Of a DNA stretch of 64,000 nt, positions 1-7,729 are shown piece after piece (positions within the stretch are counted from its first letter, which is position 1; every line of letters starts with the position of its first letter). Made by a program: the position numbers and the translations under genes. This DNA is from CAILZL01 sp049840395. Its GTDB lineage: Bacteria > Pseudomonadota > Gammaproteobacteria > Steroidobacterales > Steroidobacteraceae. Location: the NCBI GenBank assembly GCA_049840395.1, contig JASGLD010000005.1:62001-126000 (forward strand), read 5' to 3'. Under the pieces are notes generated by a model that worked only from the letters and a program-made list of their open reading frames with translations, did no database searches and was not told the DNA's origin.

Positions 1-339
1 GGGCATTCTCAGGATTACACCGTCAAACGAACATTGCTCCGGCGGTGGGGATGATTGGCATCACCGGGTGGGTAACGGCCTACCTCTTTTGAGAGAGGCG
101 CGTGCCAATTATCAATTGGCCTGACCTTAGAAAAAGCATCAAGCGATATCCTCATGATAGAGCCACACACCAAGCGATGAGCTATGATTCCCAGCCAAAG
201 ACAACAGATTAGTCCGGCCATGACGTGATTAAACGGAATAATCCTCGCCCGGTTTGCCAACGCCACGGATAAGTCAACCGCGAATGAAAGATGGCCAGAC
301 TGTTGGATACAGAAATTGCAAATCAAACAGGGAGTTCAG
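1..339. other. Left-edge region without a recognised gene
   Basis: This stretch precedes the DarT/DarG cassette. One short open frame runs from the window edge to a TGA at about 52-54 (17 residues) and could be the C-terminal tail of a truncated gene, but it is too short to identify. A 103-codon open frame on the minus strand has no recognisable domain and no convincing ribosome site, so I do not call it. The promoter of the cassette should lie here; I cannot pick it with confidence. Confidence 0.4.
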
Positions 340-912
340 GTGCCTAACATTCAAGATCAGAAACTGCTTTATCACCTGACCAAGTTAGACAACATACCGT
401 CGATCTTGGACAGGGGGCTAATGCCACGTGCACAAATTAATGACTTTAAGGATGTAGCCGACCCTGAAATTATTACGAATCGTCGGCAGCTTGGTCTTGA
501 CGCTTTTGTGCCCTTTCACTGGTTTGCTCGTAACCCATTCGATGGACGAGTGCAAGAAGACCACCCGGACGCCTACTTTATTTTAATAACTGTTAGACGA
601 GCCTTGGCACAACGTGAAAATTGGTTGGCAGTCTCGAGTCACCCATTAGCAAATTCCACTCCGCAACTGCTCACCTATGAGAAGGGGTTTGCTGAAATTG
701 ATTGGGAGACCATGAATCGACGAGACTATCACGACACTACATGCAAGAATGTATGCATGGCTGAATGTTTGTCTCCTCGGGTTGTACCGGCCTCAGACTT
801 TTTCCAGATTTATGCGCCAAATGAAATGGTGGCAATGAGTGTCAGACAAGGAGTTGCTCAGCGCCGATTGCAATTAGACGTTGGTGTTAATGGGGCAATG
901 TTTCTTCGATGA
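340..912 (+). CDS. DarT-like ADP-ribosyltransferase, divergent, first of a tandem pair
   Basis: Probably an ADP-ribosyltransferase of the DarT (DUF4433) fold. From the GTG start at 340 the product is about 190 residues. Seen: an N-terminal YHLT followed by DN (residues 11-18), the H-x-T plus N pattern that lines the NAD pocket in this family; an RGL turn near 25-27; FVPFHWF near 56-62, the counterpart of the YVPFYF core strand; and a Glu in MAECLSP (near 142) at the position of the catalytic glutamate. GTG at 340 is chosen because GGGAG lies about six bases upstream; the open frame extends to a TTG at 316 without such a site. It overlaps the next darT by four bases (ATGA), so the two are translationally coupled. 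It is clearly divergent from the second copy, so its target may differ or it may be an accessory factor. The family call is recognition from motifs; the activity is inferred. Confidence 0.7.
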   Translation: MPNIQDQKLLYHLTKLDNIPSILDRGLMPRAQINDFKDVADPEIITNRRQLGLDAFVPFHWFARNPFDGRVQEDHPDAYFILITVRRALAQRENWLAVSSHPLANSTPQLLTYEKGFAEIDWETMNRRDYHDTTCKNVCMAECLSPRVVPASDFFQIYAPNEMVAMSVRQGVAQRRLQLDVGVNGAMFLR

Positions 913-1550
913 ACTACACCAATCTTAGCCCCGAGAAGGCCCTAATTTGGCGCATAGTTCACCGGGACAATCTACCTTGGATTCTGGACAATGGCCTATC
1001 CAGTGGAAATAGCACACTTAGGTCACCAAACTGGGTGAGCATAGGCAGCTCTGAACTGATAACTAAGCGCAGCACGCACCCTGTACCGGTGTCTCCTGGC
1101 GGGGTACTGAATGACTACGTGCCGTTTTACTTCACCCCCTTCTCGGTGATGATGCGCAATATTCTGTCAGGGCGGGGTGTATCAAGACGCAATAAGGACG
1201 AGTTACTGATTCTGGTGTCCAACCTGCACCATGTAACAAAACTGGGCCTGCCTTTCCTGTTCACTGATAAGCACGCTTATTACCAATGGGCCAATTTCTT
1301 CAGTGATCTAGCAGACCTAAATAAAATCGATTGGGAGCTACTGCAACGACGGGATTTCCGGCGTGATCCGGATGATCCGGTCAAGTTTGAGCGTTATCAG
1401 GCCGAGGCTCTGATCCATCAGCATTGCCCAATTGACGGGCTGGTCGGGATAGTGTGCTATACGGAACCATTGCAGCGGAGCATCTCTCAGCAAGTACAGA
1501 CTCGCGGTATTGGTCTGAAGGTTCACGCTCGACCGAATTGGTACTTCTAA
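909..1550 (+). CDS. darT: DarT toxin, thymidine-specific DNA ADP-ribosyltransferase
   Basis: A 213-residue DarT toxin. Enzymes of this family use NAD to ADP-ribosylate thymidine in single-stranded DNA, blocking replication; DarTG pairs act as toxin-antitoxin and anti-phage systems (known of the family). Seen: IWRIVHRDN at 13-21 and ILDNGL after it, GGVLNDYVPFYF at 64-75, and RYQAEALI at 162-169 carrying the presumed catalytic Glu166. The protein ends in a conserved-looking aromatic tail (NWYF). From memory it closely resembles the DarT studied in enteropathogenic E. coli, including the W-R-I-V variant of the N-terminal NAD motif. The stop codon is one base from the darG start, giving a three-gene operon with the DarT-like gene before it. 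The antitoxin gene is downstream of both toxins, the usual darTG order. Confidence 0.93.
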   Translation: MNYTNLSPEKALIWRIVHRDNLPWILDNGLSSGNSTLRSPNWVSIGSSELITKRSTHPVPVSPGGVLNDYVPFYFTPFSVMMRNILSGRGVSRRNKDELLILVSNLHHVTKLGLPFLFTDKHAYYQWANFFSDLADLNKIDWELLQRRDFRRDPDDPVKFERYQAEALIHQHCPIDGLVGIVCYTEPLQRSISQQVQTRGIGLKVHARPNWYF

Positions 1551-1551
1551 A

Positions 1552-2628
1552 ATGATTAGGTATACGACGGGGAATCTGCTTGAAGCGCGTGCCGACGCGC
1601 TGGTGAACACCGTGAACACGGTAGGCGTCATGGGCAAGGGTATCGCGTTGATGTTCAAGGAACGCTTTGAGCACAATTACGAACTATATGCCGATGCCTG
1701 CAAGGCCAAGCTGGTACAAACTGGCAAAATGTTCGTCACCGAGACCGGCGAACTTGACGGCCCACGTTGGATTGTAAACTTTCCGACCAAGCAGCATTGG
1801 AAAGCGCCTTCACGTATGGAGTGGATCACATCTGGCCTAAAAGATCTGCATCGGTTTCTGATCGATCAGAAGATCGAATCCATAGCCATCCCCCCCCTGG
1901 GCGCAGGTAATGGCGGTCTGAGCTGGCCCGAGGTAAAGGCAGAAATCAACAAGGCTTTAGGTGATCTAAATTTAGACATTCTAGTGTTTGAACCAACCAA
2001 GCAATATCAGAATGTGGCTAAACGCAGTGGCGTAGAGAAATTAACTCCAGCTCGTGCGCTAATAGCTGAACTGGTGCGCCGTTACTGGGTGCTTGGGATG
2101 GAATGCAGCCAGCTGGAGGTCCAGAAACTGGCATGGTTCCTAGAACGCGCCATTGAAAGACTATCGCTCGAAAATTCACTGAACCTGAAGTTTGAAGCAC
2201 ATATCTACGGACCCTACGCCAGAACACTGAACCATCTGCTGGATAAGCTGGATGGCAGTTATTTGCACAGCGACAAGCGCATTGCTGATTCTGATCCGTT
2301 GGACGTCATCTGGTTTGATGAAGATCATAAGTCTCACGTAGACGCCTACCTGCGCTCCGAGGCAAAAGACTACTTACCCGCTCTACAGCATACAGCTGAA
2401 TTGATCAATGGCTTTGAGTCACCCTACGGCATGGAATTACTGGCAACAGTTGATTGGCTGCTAGCCATGGAGCACGTCGAACCCACCGTACCTGCTCTAC
2501 GCGAAGGACTAAAACACTGGCCAGCGGGTGCATCCGAGCGCAAAAACCGTTTATTTGATGACCGAGCATTAGGTATCGCACTAAATCGTCTAAAAGCCTC
2601 GCCCGTATTTGGACGCACGAGTTACTAG
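1552..2628 (+). CDS. darG: DarG macrodomain antitoxin, DNA ADP-ribosylglycohydrolase
   Basis: The antitoxin of the DarT system, 358 residues. The N-terminal macrodomain (about 1-155) removes ADP-ribose from DNA; the C-terminal domain (about 165-358) binds and blocks DarT in characterised homologues. Seen: the macrodomain ligand motif around ALVNTVNTVGVMGKGIA (16-32), the lysine in NFPTK (Lys80), which matches the catalytic lysine position of DarG, and the phosphate loop PPLGAGNGGL (114-123). The C-terminal part has KLAWFLERA and YGPYARTLNHLLDKL, a pattern reminiscent of DUF4065/Panacea-type antitoxin domains; that resemblance is my inference. One antidote gene serves two putative transferases here. 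It ends 9 bases from the end of the convergent M15 peptidase gene. Confidence 0.93.
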   Translation: MIRYTTGNLLEARADALVNTVNTVGVMGKGIALMFKERFEHNYELYADACKAKLVQTGKMFVTETGELDGPRWIVNFPTKQHWKAPSRMEWITSGLKDLHRFLIDQKIESIAIPPLGAGNGGLSWPEVKAEINKALGDLNLDILVFEPTKQYQNVAKRSGVEKLTPARALIAELVRRYWVLGMECSQLEVQKLAWFLERAIERLSLENSLNLKFEAHIYGPYARTLNHLLDKLDGSYLHSDKRIADSDPLDVIWFDEDHKSHVDAYLRSEAKDYLPALQHTAELINGFESPYGMELLATVDWLLAMEHVEPTVPALREGLKHWPAGASERKNRLFDDRALGIALNRLKASPVFGRTSY

Positions 2629-2637
2629 CGACGGCTA

Positions 2638-3153
2638 TCACCCCGCGTGATAGCACCAATGCCAGGGTTCGTATTGATAACCCTGTTGGTTACCGGCGGG
2701 ATAGGACAGCACGAAACCGAATTCATGCGCGTGTTCGCTCAGCCAGGCATAGGCTGATGTAGTGGCGAATTCTTCCTGCACGGCTCGCACGCCTAGCGTG
2801 GAGATATCGATGGCGCGTCCGGTGTGATGTTCACTATAACCGGGTGGCGCGAGTACTTTGAGGATATCTGCAATGTTGTCGCCGCGATCCAGCTTGCCTT
2901 GAATGAGCTCTGCCTGTCGGGCAATGCTGCGGAAGGCGGAGAAGATGAAGATATCAATGCCTGCAGTTAGTGCTGCCTGCTTCATGGACTGCCAGGCTTT
3001 GGCAGTATCAGGCGTCAGCATGTGCTCACGGCCGTTGGGTGATGTTTCGGCAACGACCAACTGCTCAGGCTCATTGAATAAAATGAGCTGACGACCTTGC
3101 AGCAAGGCGGTCGTGATTCCCAACTGCGCCAATGTGGTTTCTAGTGCTGACAA
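2638..3153 (-). CDS. M15 family D-Ala-D-Ala carboxypeptidase/dipeptidase without signal peptide
   Basis: A small (171-residue) zinc peptidase of the VanY/DdpX-like M15 family, which cleaves D-alanine-containing peptides of murein. Seen: the zinc and catalytic motif S-x-H-x-x-G-x-A-x-D at 107-116 (His109, Asp116), the second motif EPWHW at 162-166 (Glu162 catalytic, His165 zinc), and the FSAFRS-x-x-x-Q substrate loop at 71-80. All key residues are present. No signal peptide or lipobox precedes the domain, so the protein is predicted cytoplasmic, which suggests turnover of imported or intracellular muropeptides rather than wall editing, or a missed upstream start. It follows the response regulator by 33 bases and may be the last gene of that operon. 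Confidence 0.85.
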   Translation of the reverse strand: MSALETTLAQLGITTALLQGRQLILFNEPEQLVVAETSPNGREHMLTPDTAKAWQSMKQAALTAGIDIFIFSAFRSIARQAELIQGKLDRGDNIADILKVLAPPGYSEHHTGRAIDISTLGVRAVQEEFATTSAYAWLSEHAHEFGFVLSYPAGNQQGYQYEPWHWCYHAG

Positions 3154-3186
3154 AGGATTGATTCGCTTGCAGCTCAGAAGTAAGGA

Positions 3187-3864
3187 TCAGTCCACCACCA
3201 ACTTATAGCCCGCGCCCGGTGCAGTCTGCAGCAGCTGCGGCACAGCCGGATCGACTTCAATCTTCTGGCGCACACGATGCACCAGTTGCTTCAACAATTG
3301 ACGATCGCCTGCGCCCTTATGTCCCCACACCTGCATCAACAAGCGATCGGAACTGACGGTGTGACCGGCATTAACCAGCAACATCTGCAACAGACGGGTT
3401 TCCAGCTTGGTAAGACGCATGGGTTCGTCGATGCCCACCTGCACGGTATGCTCATCGACATCCAGCTTGAGGCGACCGGCGCTCACCGGTGCGACATTGG
3501 TTTCCAGACCGGCGCGACGCAACAGCGCTTTGACGCGGGCAATCAGGGTGCGCGGACTGAAGGGCTTGTTGAGATAGTCGTCAGCGCCTAATTCCAAGGC
3601 CTTCACCAGATCTTCTTCTTCGCCGCGCGCGGTAAGCATCATCACCGGCACGCGCGATTGATCGCGAATGCGTGCGCACACTTCAAAGCCACTGGCGCCG
3701 GGCATGTTGATGTCGAGCAGCACCAGGTCCGGCGCTTCCTGCGAAAACACGCGCAATGCGGTCAGCCCATCGCCGGCCTTGACCACGGCAAAGCCCGATT
3801 GCGACAGCGTGAAACCAATCAGCGCCAGCAGCTCCAGATCATCGTCGGCTATGAGTATCTTCAT
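3187..3864 (-). CDS. OmpR/PhoB-type response regulator
   Basis: A 225-residue two-domain response regulator. The receiver domain (about 1-118) has the acidic pocket Asp7-Asp8-Asp9, phospho-acceptor Asp51 in LLDINMPG, Thr78 and Lys100 in NKPFSP. The C-terminal winged helix (about 130-225) has the PhoB-type layout ending in the GYKL wing. It is six bases downstream of the histidine kinase gene and presumably its phosphorylation partner. The kinase-regulator pair follows cysA-cysT-cysW with gaps of under ten bases, which suggests a role tied to sulfate supply or to whatever the kinase senses. No DNA target can be read from sequence. Confidence 0.93.
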   Translation of the reverse strand: MKILIADDDLELLALIGFTLSQSGFAVVKAGDGLTALRVFSQEAPDLVLLDINMPGASGFEVCARIRDQSRVPVMMLTARGEEEDLVKALELGADDYLNKPFSPRTLIARVKALLRRAGLETNVAPVSAGRLKLDVDEHTVQVGIDEPMRLTKLETRLLQMLLVNAGHTVSSDRLLMQVWGHKGAGDRQLLKQLVHRVRQKIEVDPAVPQLLQTAPGAGYKLVVD

Positions 3865-3870
3865 GCCCGC

Positions 3871-6009
3871 CTACTTTGACACCGGCAAATTAAAAGTGAA
3901 TCGAGTGCGTTGCTCGGAGGTGCGTGCGGCCGTAATGCGTCCGCCATGACGATCGATAATCGATTTGACGATCCACAGCCCCAGGCCCAGACCACCGGGT
4001 TCCGGCTCCTGTCCCGGGCCACGCGAGAAACGCGCGAAGATGGAATCCAGCTGTGCTTCGGGCACGCCAGCGCCTTCGTCCTCCACCCACACATCAACTT
4101 CATCATCGCCACGCGCTTCGGCGCCGACACGAATCACGCTGTTCTCCGGCGCAAACTTGCAGGCGTTAGCCAACAAATTCACCAACACCTGCGTCAGGCG
4201 CGTTTCATCGCCGTTGACGTTGGGCAGCTCTTCGGAAACATCGATCTGCAACCGCTGACCGCGTTGCGCCAGCAGCGCTCCCACCAAGGTCTGCGCTTCG
4301 GCGGCTACTTCACTCATGGCCACGCTTTGCTGACGAATACTGAGCTGGCCGGATTCGATGCGCACGCTTTCCAACAGATTGTCGATCAACGCGGTCAGTC
4401 GCTGCGTGCTGCGCTCCAATGACAACACCAGTTCGCGAGTCTGATCGACCGGCATGTGCTCCAGACCATCCAGTAACAATTCGATGCTGGCCAGCTGTGC
4501 TGCCAGCGGCGTGCGGAATTCATGCGAGATATTGGCCAGTACCGAGTCGCGCGCACGACGAATGGCTTCCAGCTCGGTCTCATCGCGCAGCACCTGCACT
4601 TGCAAACCATCCACCGGCGCGGCGCTGGTGATCACGGCACTGAACACGCGGCCATCGTTGATCTGCAGGCGCTCGGTGGACTGGGTGCTATGCGTGGTAC
4701 GCGCCTGCACGATGGGACAATTACTATCGCAGGGACGATTGCCGAATTTGTCGGTGCAGGGATGCAGCACATCGCCGCAGAACTTGCCGATGGCGTCTTC
4801 GGCTTTGACGCCGAGCATGCGCGCGCCCTGCGGATTGAGATAGGTGATGCGCCGTTGCTTGTCGACCGCATACACCCCTTCGCTGGTGCCGCTGAGCACG
4901 GCCTGCGCTTCGGCTTCGCGACGTCGCAGTGTGCTGGTCAACTCGATCAAGTTGCCGCGCATGTTTTCCATGGTGCGCGATAACAAGCCGATCTCGGCCG
5001 GTCCGCCGGCAGGAATGGAAGTCGAGAAATCACCCTGCGCCAGGCGCGTGGCGGCATTGGTCAAAGCACGCACTGGCTTGGCCACCAGTTGACCCAATAA
5101 CAGACTGACGAGAATAGCCAACACGCCGACTACCACCGCCGTGACCCATAGGCGGCGCGTCAGAGAACCTGTGGTGACGTCACTGCTATCGGTGGACAGC
5201 GCAACTTGCAGCAAAGCAATCGCTTCACCCGTGCTGGCGAACACCGGCACGCTGGCGGCAAACACATCCTGCGCGTCGATGCGCTCGGCGGCATAACGAC
5301 CATCGGACAGCGCAGCAGAGTGCAGACGAGTGTAGTCGTCGGTGGCCGCCTTGCTGAAAGCACGATAGTTGAGCAAACGAATACCCACGCCGGCGTGATC
5401 GCTCAAGCTGCCTGCCAACTCGGCATCGTAGTGACGCAGCGCATACAGGCGAATGGTCTGAGCAGGCGTAATGGCATCCGCCACCACGACTGCGCTCGCT
5501 CCCATTACCGCCGGCAAGTTGGCAGTCGGCACGGCGGAGAAACGTTCGCCTTGTTCGCGTGCAGCGACCAATATCGCCGCCCAATCCTGATCGCTATATT
5601 GAACGCCGCTGCCGATGTCGGTGCGTACCAGTAATTGCTCGCCACGCACCAGAGCGCAGGTGTCCAGTCCTACTGCCGCACAGGCGCGCTTCAACAAGGG
5701 CAACAAATCCGGCGCATCTTCCTGCAACAGGCGCCGTAGCGTCGCGTCGCGCGCGATGACGCGCGTCTGTTTCAGATCATCTTCGCTGAGCTTGCGCAGT
5801 TCTTCGCGCGCGGTAGCGCCGGCCAAGCGCACCTGCGCCACGCCCTGCGCATCGGCCAGCTTGCGCAGCAGGCCCACGGCGCTGAACGAGATGCTGATGA
5901 TGACCAGCAACACCAACACCACGTTAATCGCCGGCAGCAGCGTGCGCAGGCTGGTCTTTTCCGCGTCCAGCTCCAATCGATCCAGCCAGCGTTGCAGGGT
6001 ATTGAGCAT
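3871..6009 (-). CDS. Membrane sensor histidine kinase with HAMP and four-cysteine PAS domain
   Basis: A 712-residue hybrid-free sensor kinase. Order of domains: TM1 (about 26-47), a large extracytoplasmic sensor (48-287) with the size of a double Cache-type domain and two cysteines (110, 118), TM2 (288-309), HAMP (310-362), PAS (about 363-475), HisKA with His496 in ISHEFRTPL, and a HATPase domain with N, G1 (DEGAGVP) and G2 (GLGLGL) boxes. The PAS carries four cysteines (411, 418, 427, 431) in a compact insert, which could bind metal or act as a redox element. The gene starts six bases after cysW and ends six bases before the response regulator, so it is co-transcribed with a sulfate permease. 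The signal is unknown; linkage to sulfate transport is inferred from position only. Confidence 0.9.
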   Translation of the reverse strand: MLNTLQRWLDRLELDAEKTSLRTLLPAINVVLVLLVIISISFSAVGLLRKLADAQGVAQVRLAGATAREELRKLSEDDLKQTRVIARDATLRRLLQEDAPDLLPLLKRACAAVGLDTCALVRGEQLLVRTDIGSGVQYSDQDWAAILVAAREQGERFSAVPTANLPAVMGASAVVVADAITPAQTIRLYALRHYDAELAGSLSDHAGVGIRLLNYRAFSKAATDDYTRLHSAALSDGRYAAERIDAQDVFAASVPVFASTGEAIALLQVALSTDSSDVTTGSLTRRLWVTAVVVGVLAILVSLLLGQLVAKPVRALTNAATRLAQGDFSTSIPAGGPAEIGLLSRTMENMRGNLIELTSTLRRREAEAQAVLSGTSEGVYAVDKQRRITYLNPQGARMLGVKAEDAIGKFCGDVLHPCTDKFGNRPCDSNCPIVQARTTHSTQSTERLQINDGRVFSAVITSAAPVDGLQVQVLRDETELEAIRRARDSVLANISHEFRTPLAAQLASIELLLDGLEHMPVDQTRELVLSLERSTQRLTALIDNLLESVRIESGQLSIRQQSVAMSEVAAEAQTLVGALLAQRGQRLQIDVSEELPNVNGDETRLTQVLVNLLANACKFAPENSVIRVGAEARGDDEVDVWVEDEGAGVPEAQLDSIFARFSRGPGQEPEPGGLGLGLWIVKSIIDRHGGRITAARTSEQRTRFTFNLPVSK

Positions 6010-6015
6010 CGGTGG

Positions 6016-6882
6016 TTATTTACGATAGCCGCGCCATTCGATGATGGTCTTGACCAGTAGCGTAACGATGGCCAGCGCCATCAGCAATGAAGCCACGGCA
6101 AACGAACCCACGAAATTGTATTCGTTGAACAAGATCTCGATGTGCAGCGGCATGGTGTTGGTGAAGCCGCGGATATGTCCCGACACCACCGATACCGCGC
6201 CGAACTCGCCCATGGCGCGCGCATTGGTGAGAATCACGCCGTACAACAGGCCCCAGCGAATTTTCGGCAGCGTCACGCGGAAGAAGGTCATCAAGCCGCC
6301 GGCGCCCATGGTGATGGCGGCTTCCTCTTCTTCATTGCCCAGCTGTTGCATCAGCGGAATCAGTTCGCGCGCCACATAGGGAAAGGTAACGAACATGGTG
6401 GCCAGTACAATGCCCGGCGTAGCGTACAGAATGCTGATGTTGTGATCCTGTAGCCAGCTACCGAACCAGCCCTGGGTGCCGAACAACATCACATAGATCA
6501 GGCCCGACACCACCGGCGATACGGCGATGGGCAGATCGATGGCGGTAATCAGAATGCTCTTGCCGCGAAACTCGAATTTGGCAATCGCCCAGGAGGCGGC
6601 GATACCGAATACGGTATTGAGTGGCACCACGATGGCGGCGGTAATCAAGGTGAGCCGGATCGCTGCGCGTGTATCTTTGTCGGCAAAACTATCGAAGTAA
6701 GCCGCAACACCTTTCGACAGCGCCATAGTTAGAACCGATAGCAAGGGCGCTACCAGCAATGCCGATAGAAACAACAATGAAACGCTGATGAAAGACCAGC
6801 GTATGATTTTGTCAGTCCAGGTGTTGCCACCCGGACGCGACGCCAGTTCAGCCAGTACTTGCTTGGAAGGACCTGCAGCCAT
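6016..6882 (-). CDS. cysW: Sulfate ABC transporter permease CysW
   Basis: Inner-membrane permease, 288 residues, of the sulfate/thiosulfate importer. It has about six membrane segments and the EAA loop region near EEEEAAITMGAGGLMTFF that contacts the ATPase. The segments ARAMGEFGAVSVVSGHIRG and the C-terminal EWRGYRK are typical of CysW. Its ATG overlaps the cysT stop codon by one base (TAATG on the coding strand), so the two permease subunits are translationally coupled. Downstream is a sensor kinase, not a binding-protein gene. Confidence 0.94.
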   Translation of the reverse strand: MAAGPSKQVLAELASRPGGNTWTDKIIRWSFISVSLLFLSALLVAPLLSVLTMALSKGVAAYFDSFADKDTRAAIRLTLITAAIVVPLNTVFGIAASWAIAKFEFRGKSILITAIDLPIAVSPVVSGLIYVMLFGTQGWFGSWLQDHNISILYATPGIVLATMFVTFPYVARELIPLMQQLGNEEEEAAITMGAGGLMTFFRVTLPKIRWGLLYGVILTNARAMGEFGAVSVVSGHIRGFTNTMPLHIEILFNEYNFVGSFAVASLLMALAIVTLLVKTIIEWRGYRK

Positions 6883-7721
6883 TAGCGCTTACCCACGGTA
6901 ATACGCCGCCGACTCCAAGCCTGCAGCAAATTGATTGATAACAACATAACAAACGACACGGCCAACATGATGCAGCCCAATGCAGCGGCATCAACGTATT
7001 TGAACTGCTCTAGCTTCTGCACGATCAACAATGGCGTGATCTGAGTTTGGAAACGCAGATTGCCGGAGATGAAGACCACCGAGCCGTATTCGCCAATACC
7101 ACGCGCGAGGGCCATGGCGAAACCGGTGAGCAAGGCCGGCAATACGGTCGGAAAAATGATGCGCCAGAAAATGACGAAACGGCTGGCACCCAGGGTTTCG
7201 GCAGCGTCTTCCAGGTCGCGCTGCACTTCGGCCAGCGCCGGTTGCAGCGTGCGCACCACGAAGGGCATGCCGATCAACGTCAAGGCCACGGTGATGCCAA
7301 CCCATGTGTATACCACTTGGATACCTAATTTCGCGAGCTGCAGACCAATCCAGCCGTTCTGCGCAAACACGGTAGTAAGCGCCAAACCCGATACCGCAGT
7401 CGGTAGTGCAAACGGCATATCGATCAAGGCATCGACGAACTTGCGTCCCGGAAAATCGTAGCGCGTCAGCGCCCAGGCAATTAGAAAACCAAAGACGCAA
7501 TTAATCACCGCCGCAAGCAACGACGTACCAAAGCTGATTTTGTAGGAAGACACGATTTCCGGATCGACCAACAGCTTTACGAAGCCTTCATAGCTGATGC
7601 CCGATGCCTTGATGATCATGGCGGTGAGCGGCAGCAGCACCACCGCGCTCAGGAAGAACGTGGTGTAACCCACCGTCAGGCCGAAGCCTGGCAAGACATT
7701 GTGTTGACGTGATTCGGACAT
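6882..7721 (-). CDS. cysT: Sulfate ABC transporter permease CysT
   Basis: Second permease subunit (279 residues) of the sulfate/thiosulfate importer. Seen: N-terminal GFGLTVGYTTFFL, the DMPFALPTAVSGLAL segment, the EAA loop around LEDAAETLGASRF, and RGIGEYGSVVFISGN, all characteristic of CysT/CysU. It begins eight bases after cysA and runs into cysW. Together with CysW it forms the membrane channel; a periplasmic binding protein (Sbp or CysP) would be required for uptake but is not encoded in this operon. Confidence 0.94.
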   Translation of the reverse strand: MSESRQHNVLPGFGLTVGYTTFFLSAVVLLPLTAMIIKASGISYEGFVKLLVDPEIVSSYKISFGTSLLAAVINCVFGFLIAWALTRYDFPGRKFVDALIDMPFALPTAVSGLALTTVFAQNGWIGLQLAKLGIQVVYTWVGITVALTLIGMPFVVRTLQPALAEVQRDLEDAAETLGASRFVIFWRIIFPTVLPALLTGFAMALARGIGEYGSVVFISGNLRFQTQITPLLIVQKLEQFKYVDAAALGCIMLAVSFVMLLSINLLQAWSRRRITVGKR

Positions 7722-7729
7722 GGTCTAGC

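Noticed and set aside
60..85. A stretch resembling a piece of 16S rRNA (GGGTGGGTAACGGCC).
   Set aside because: Only about 15 bases agree loosely and the flanks do not; no rRNA gene is present.
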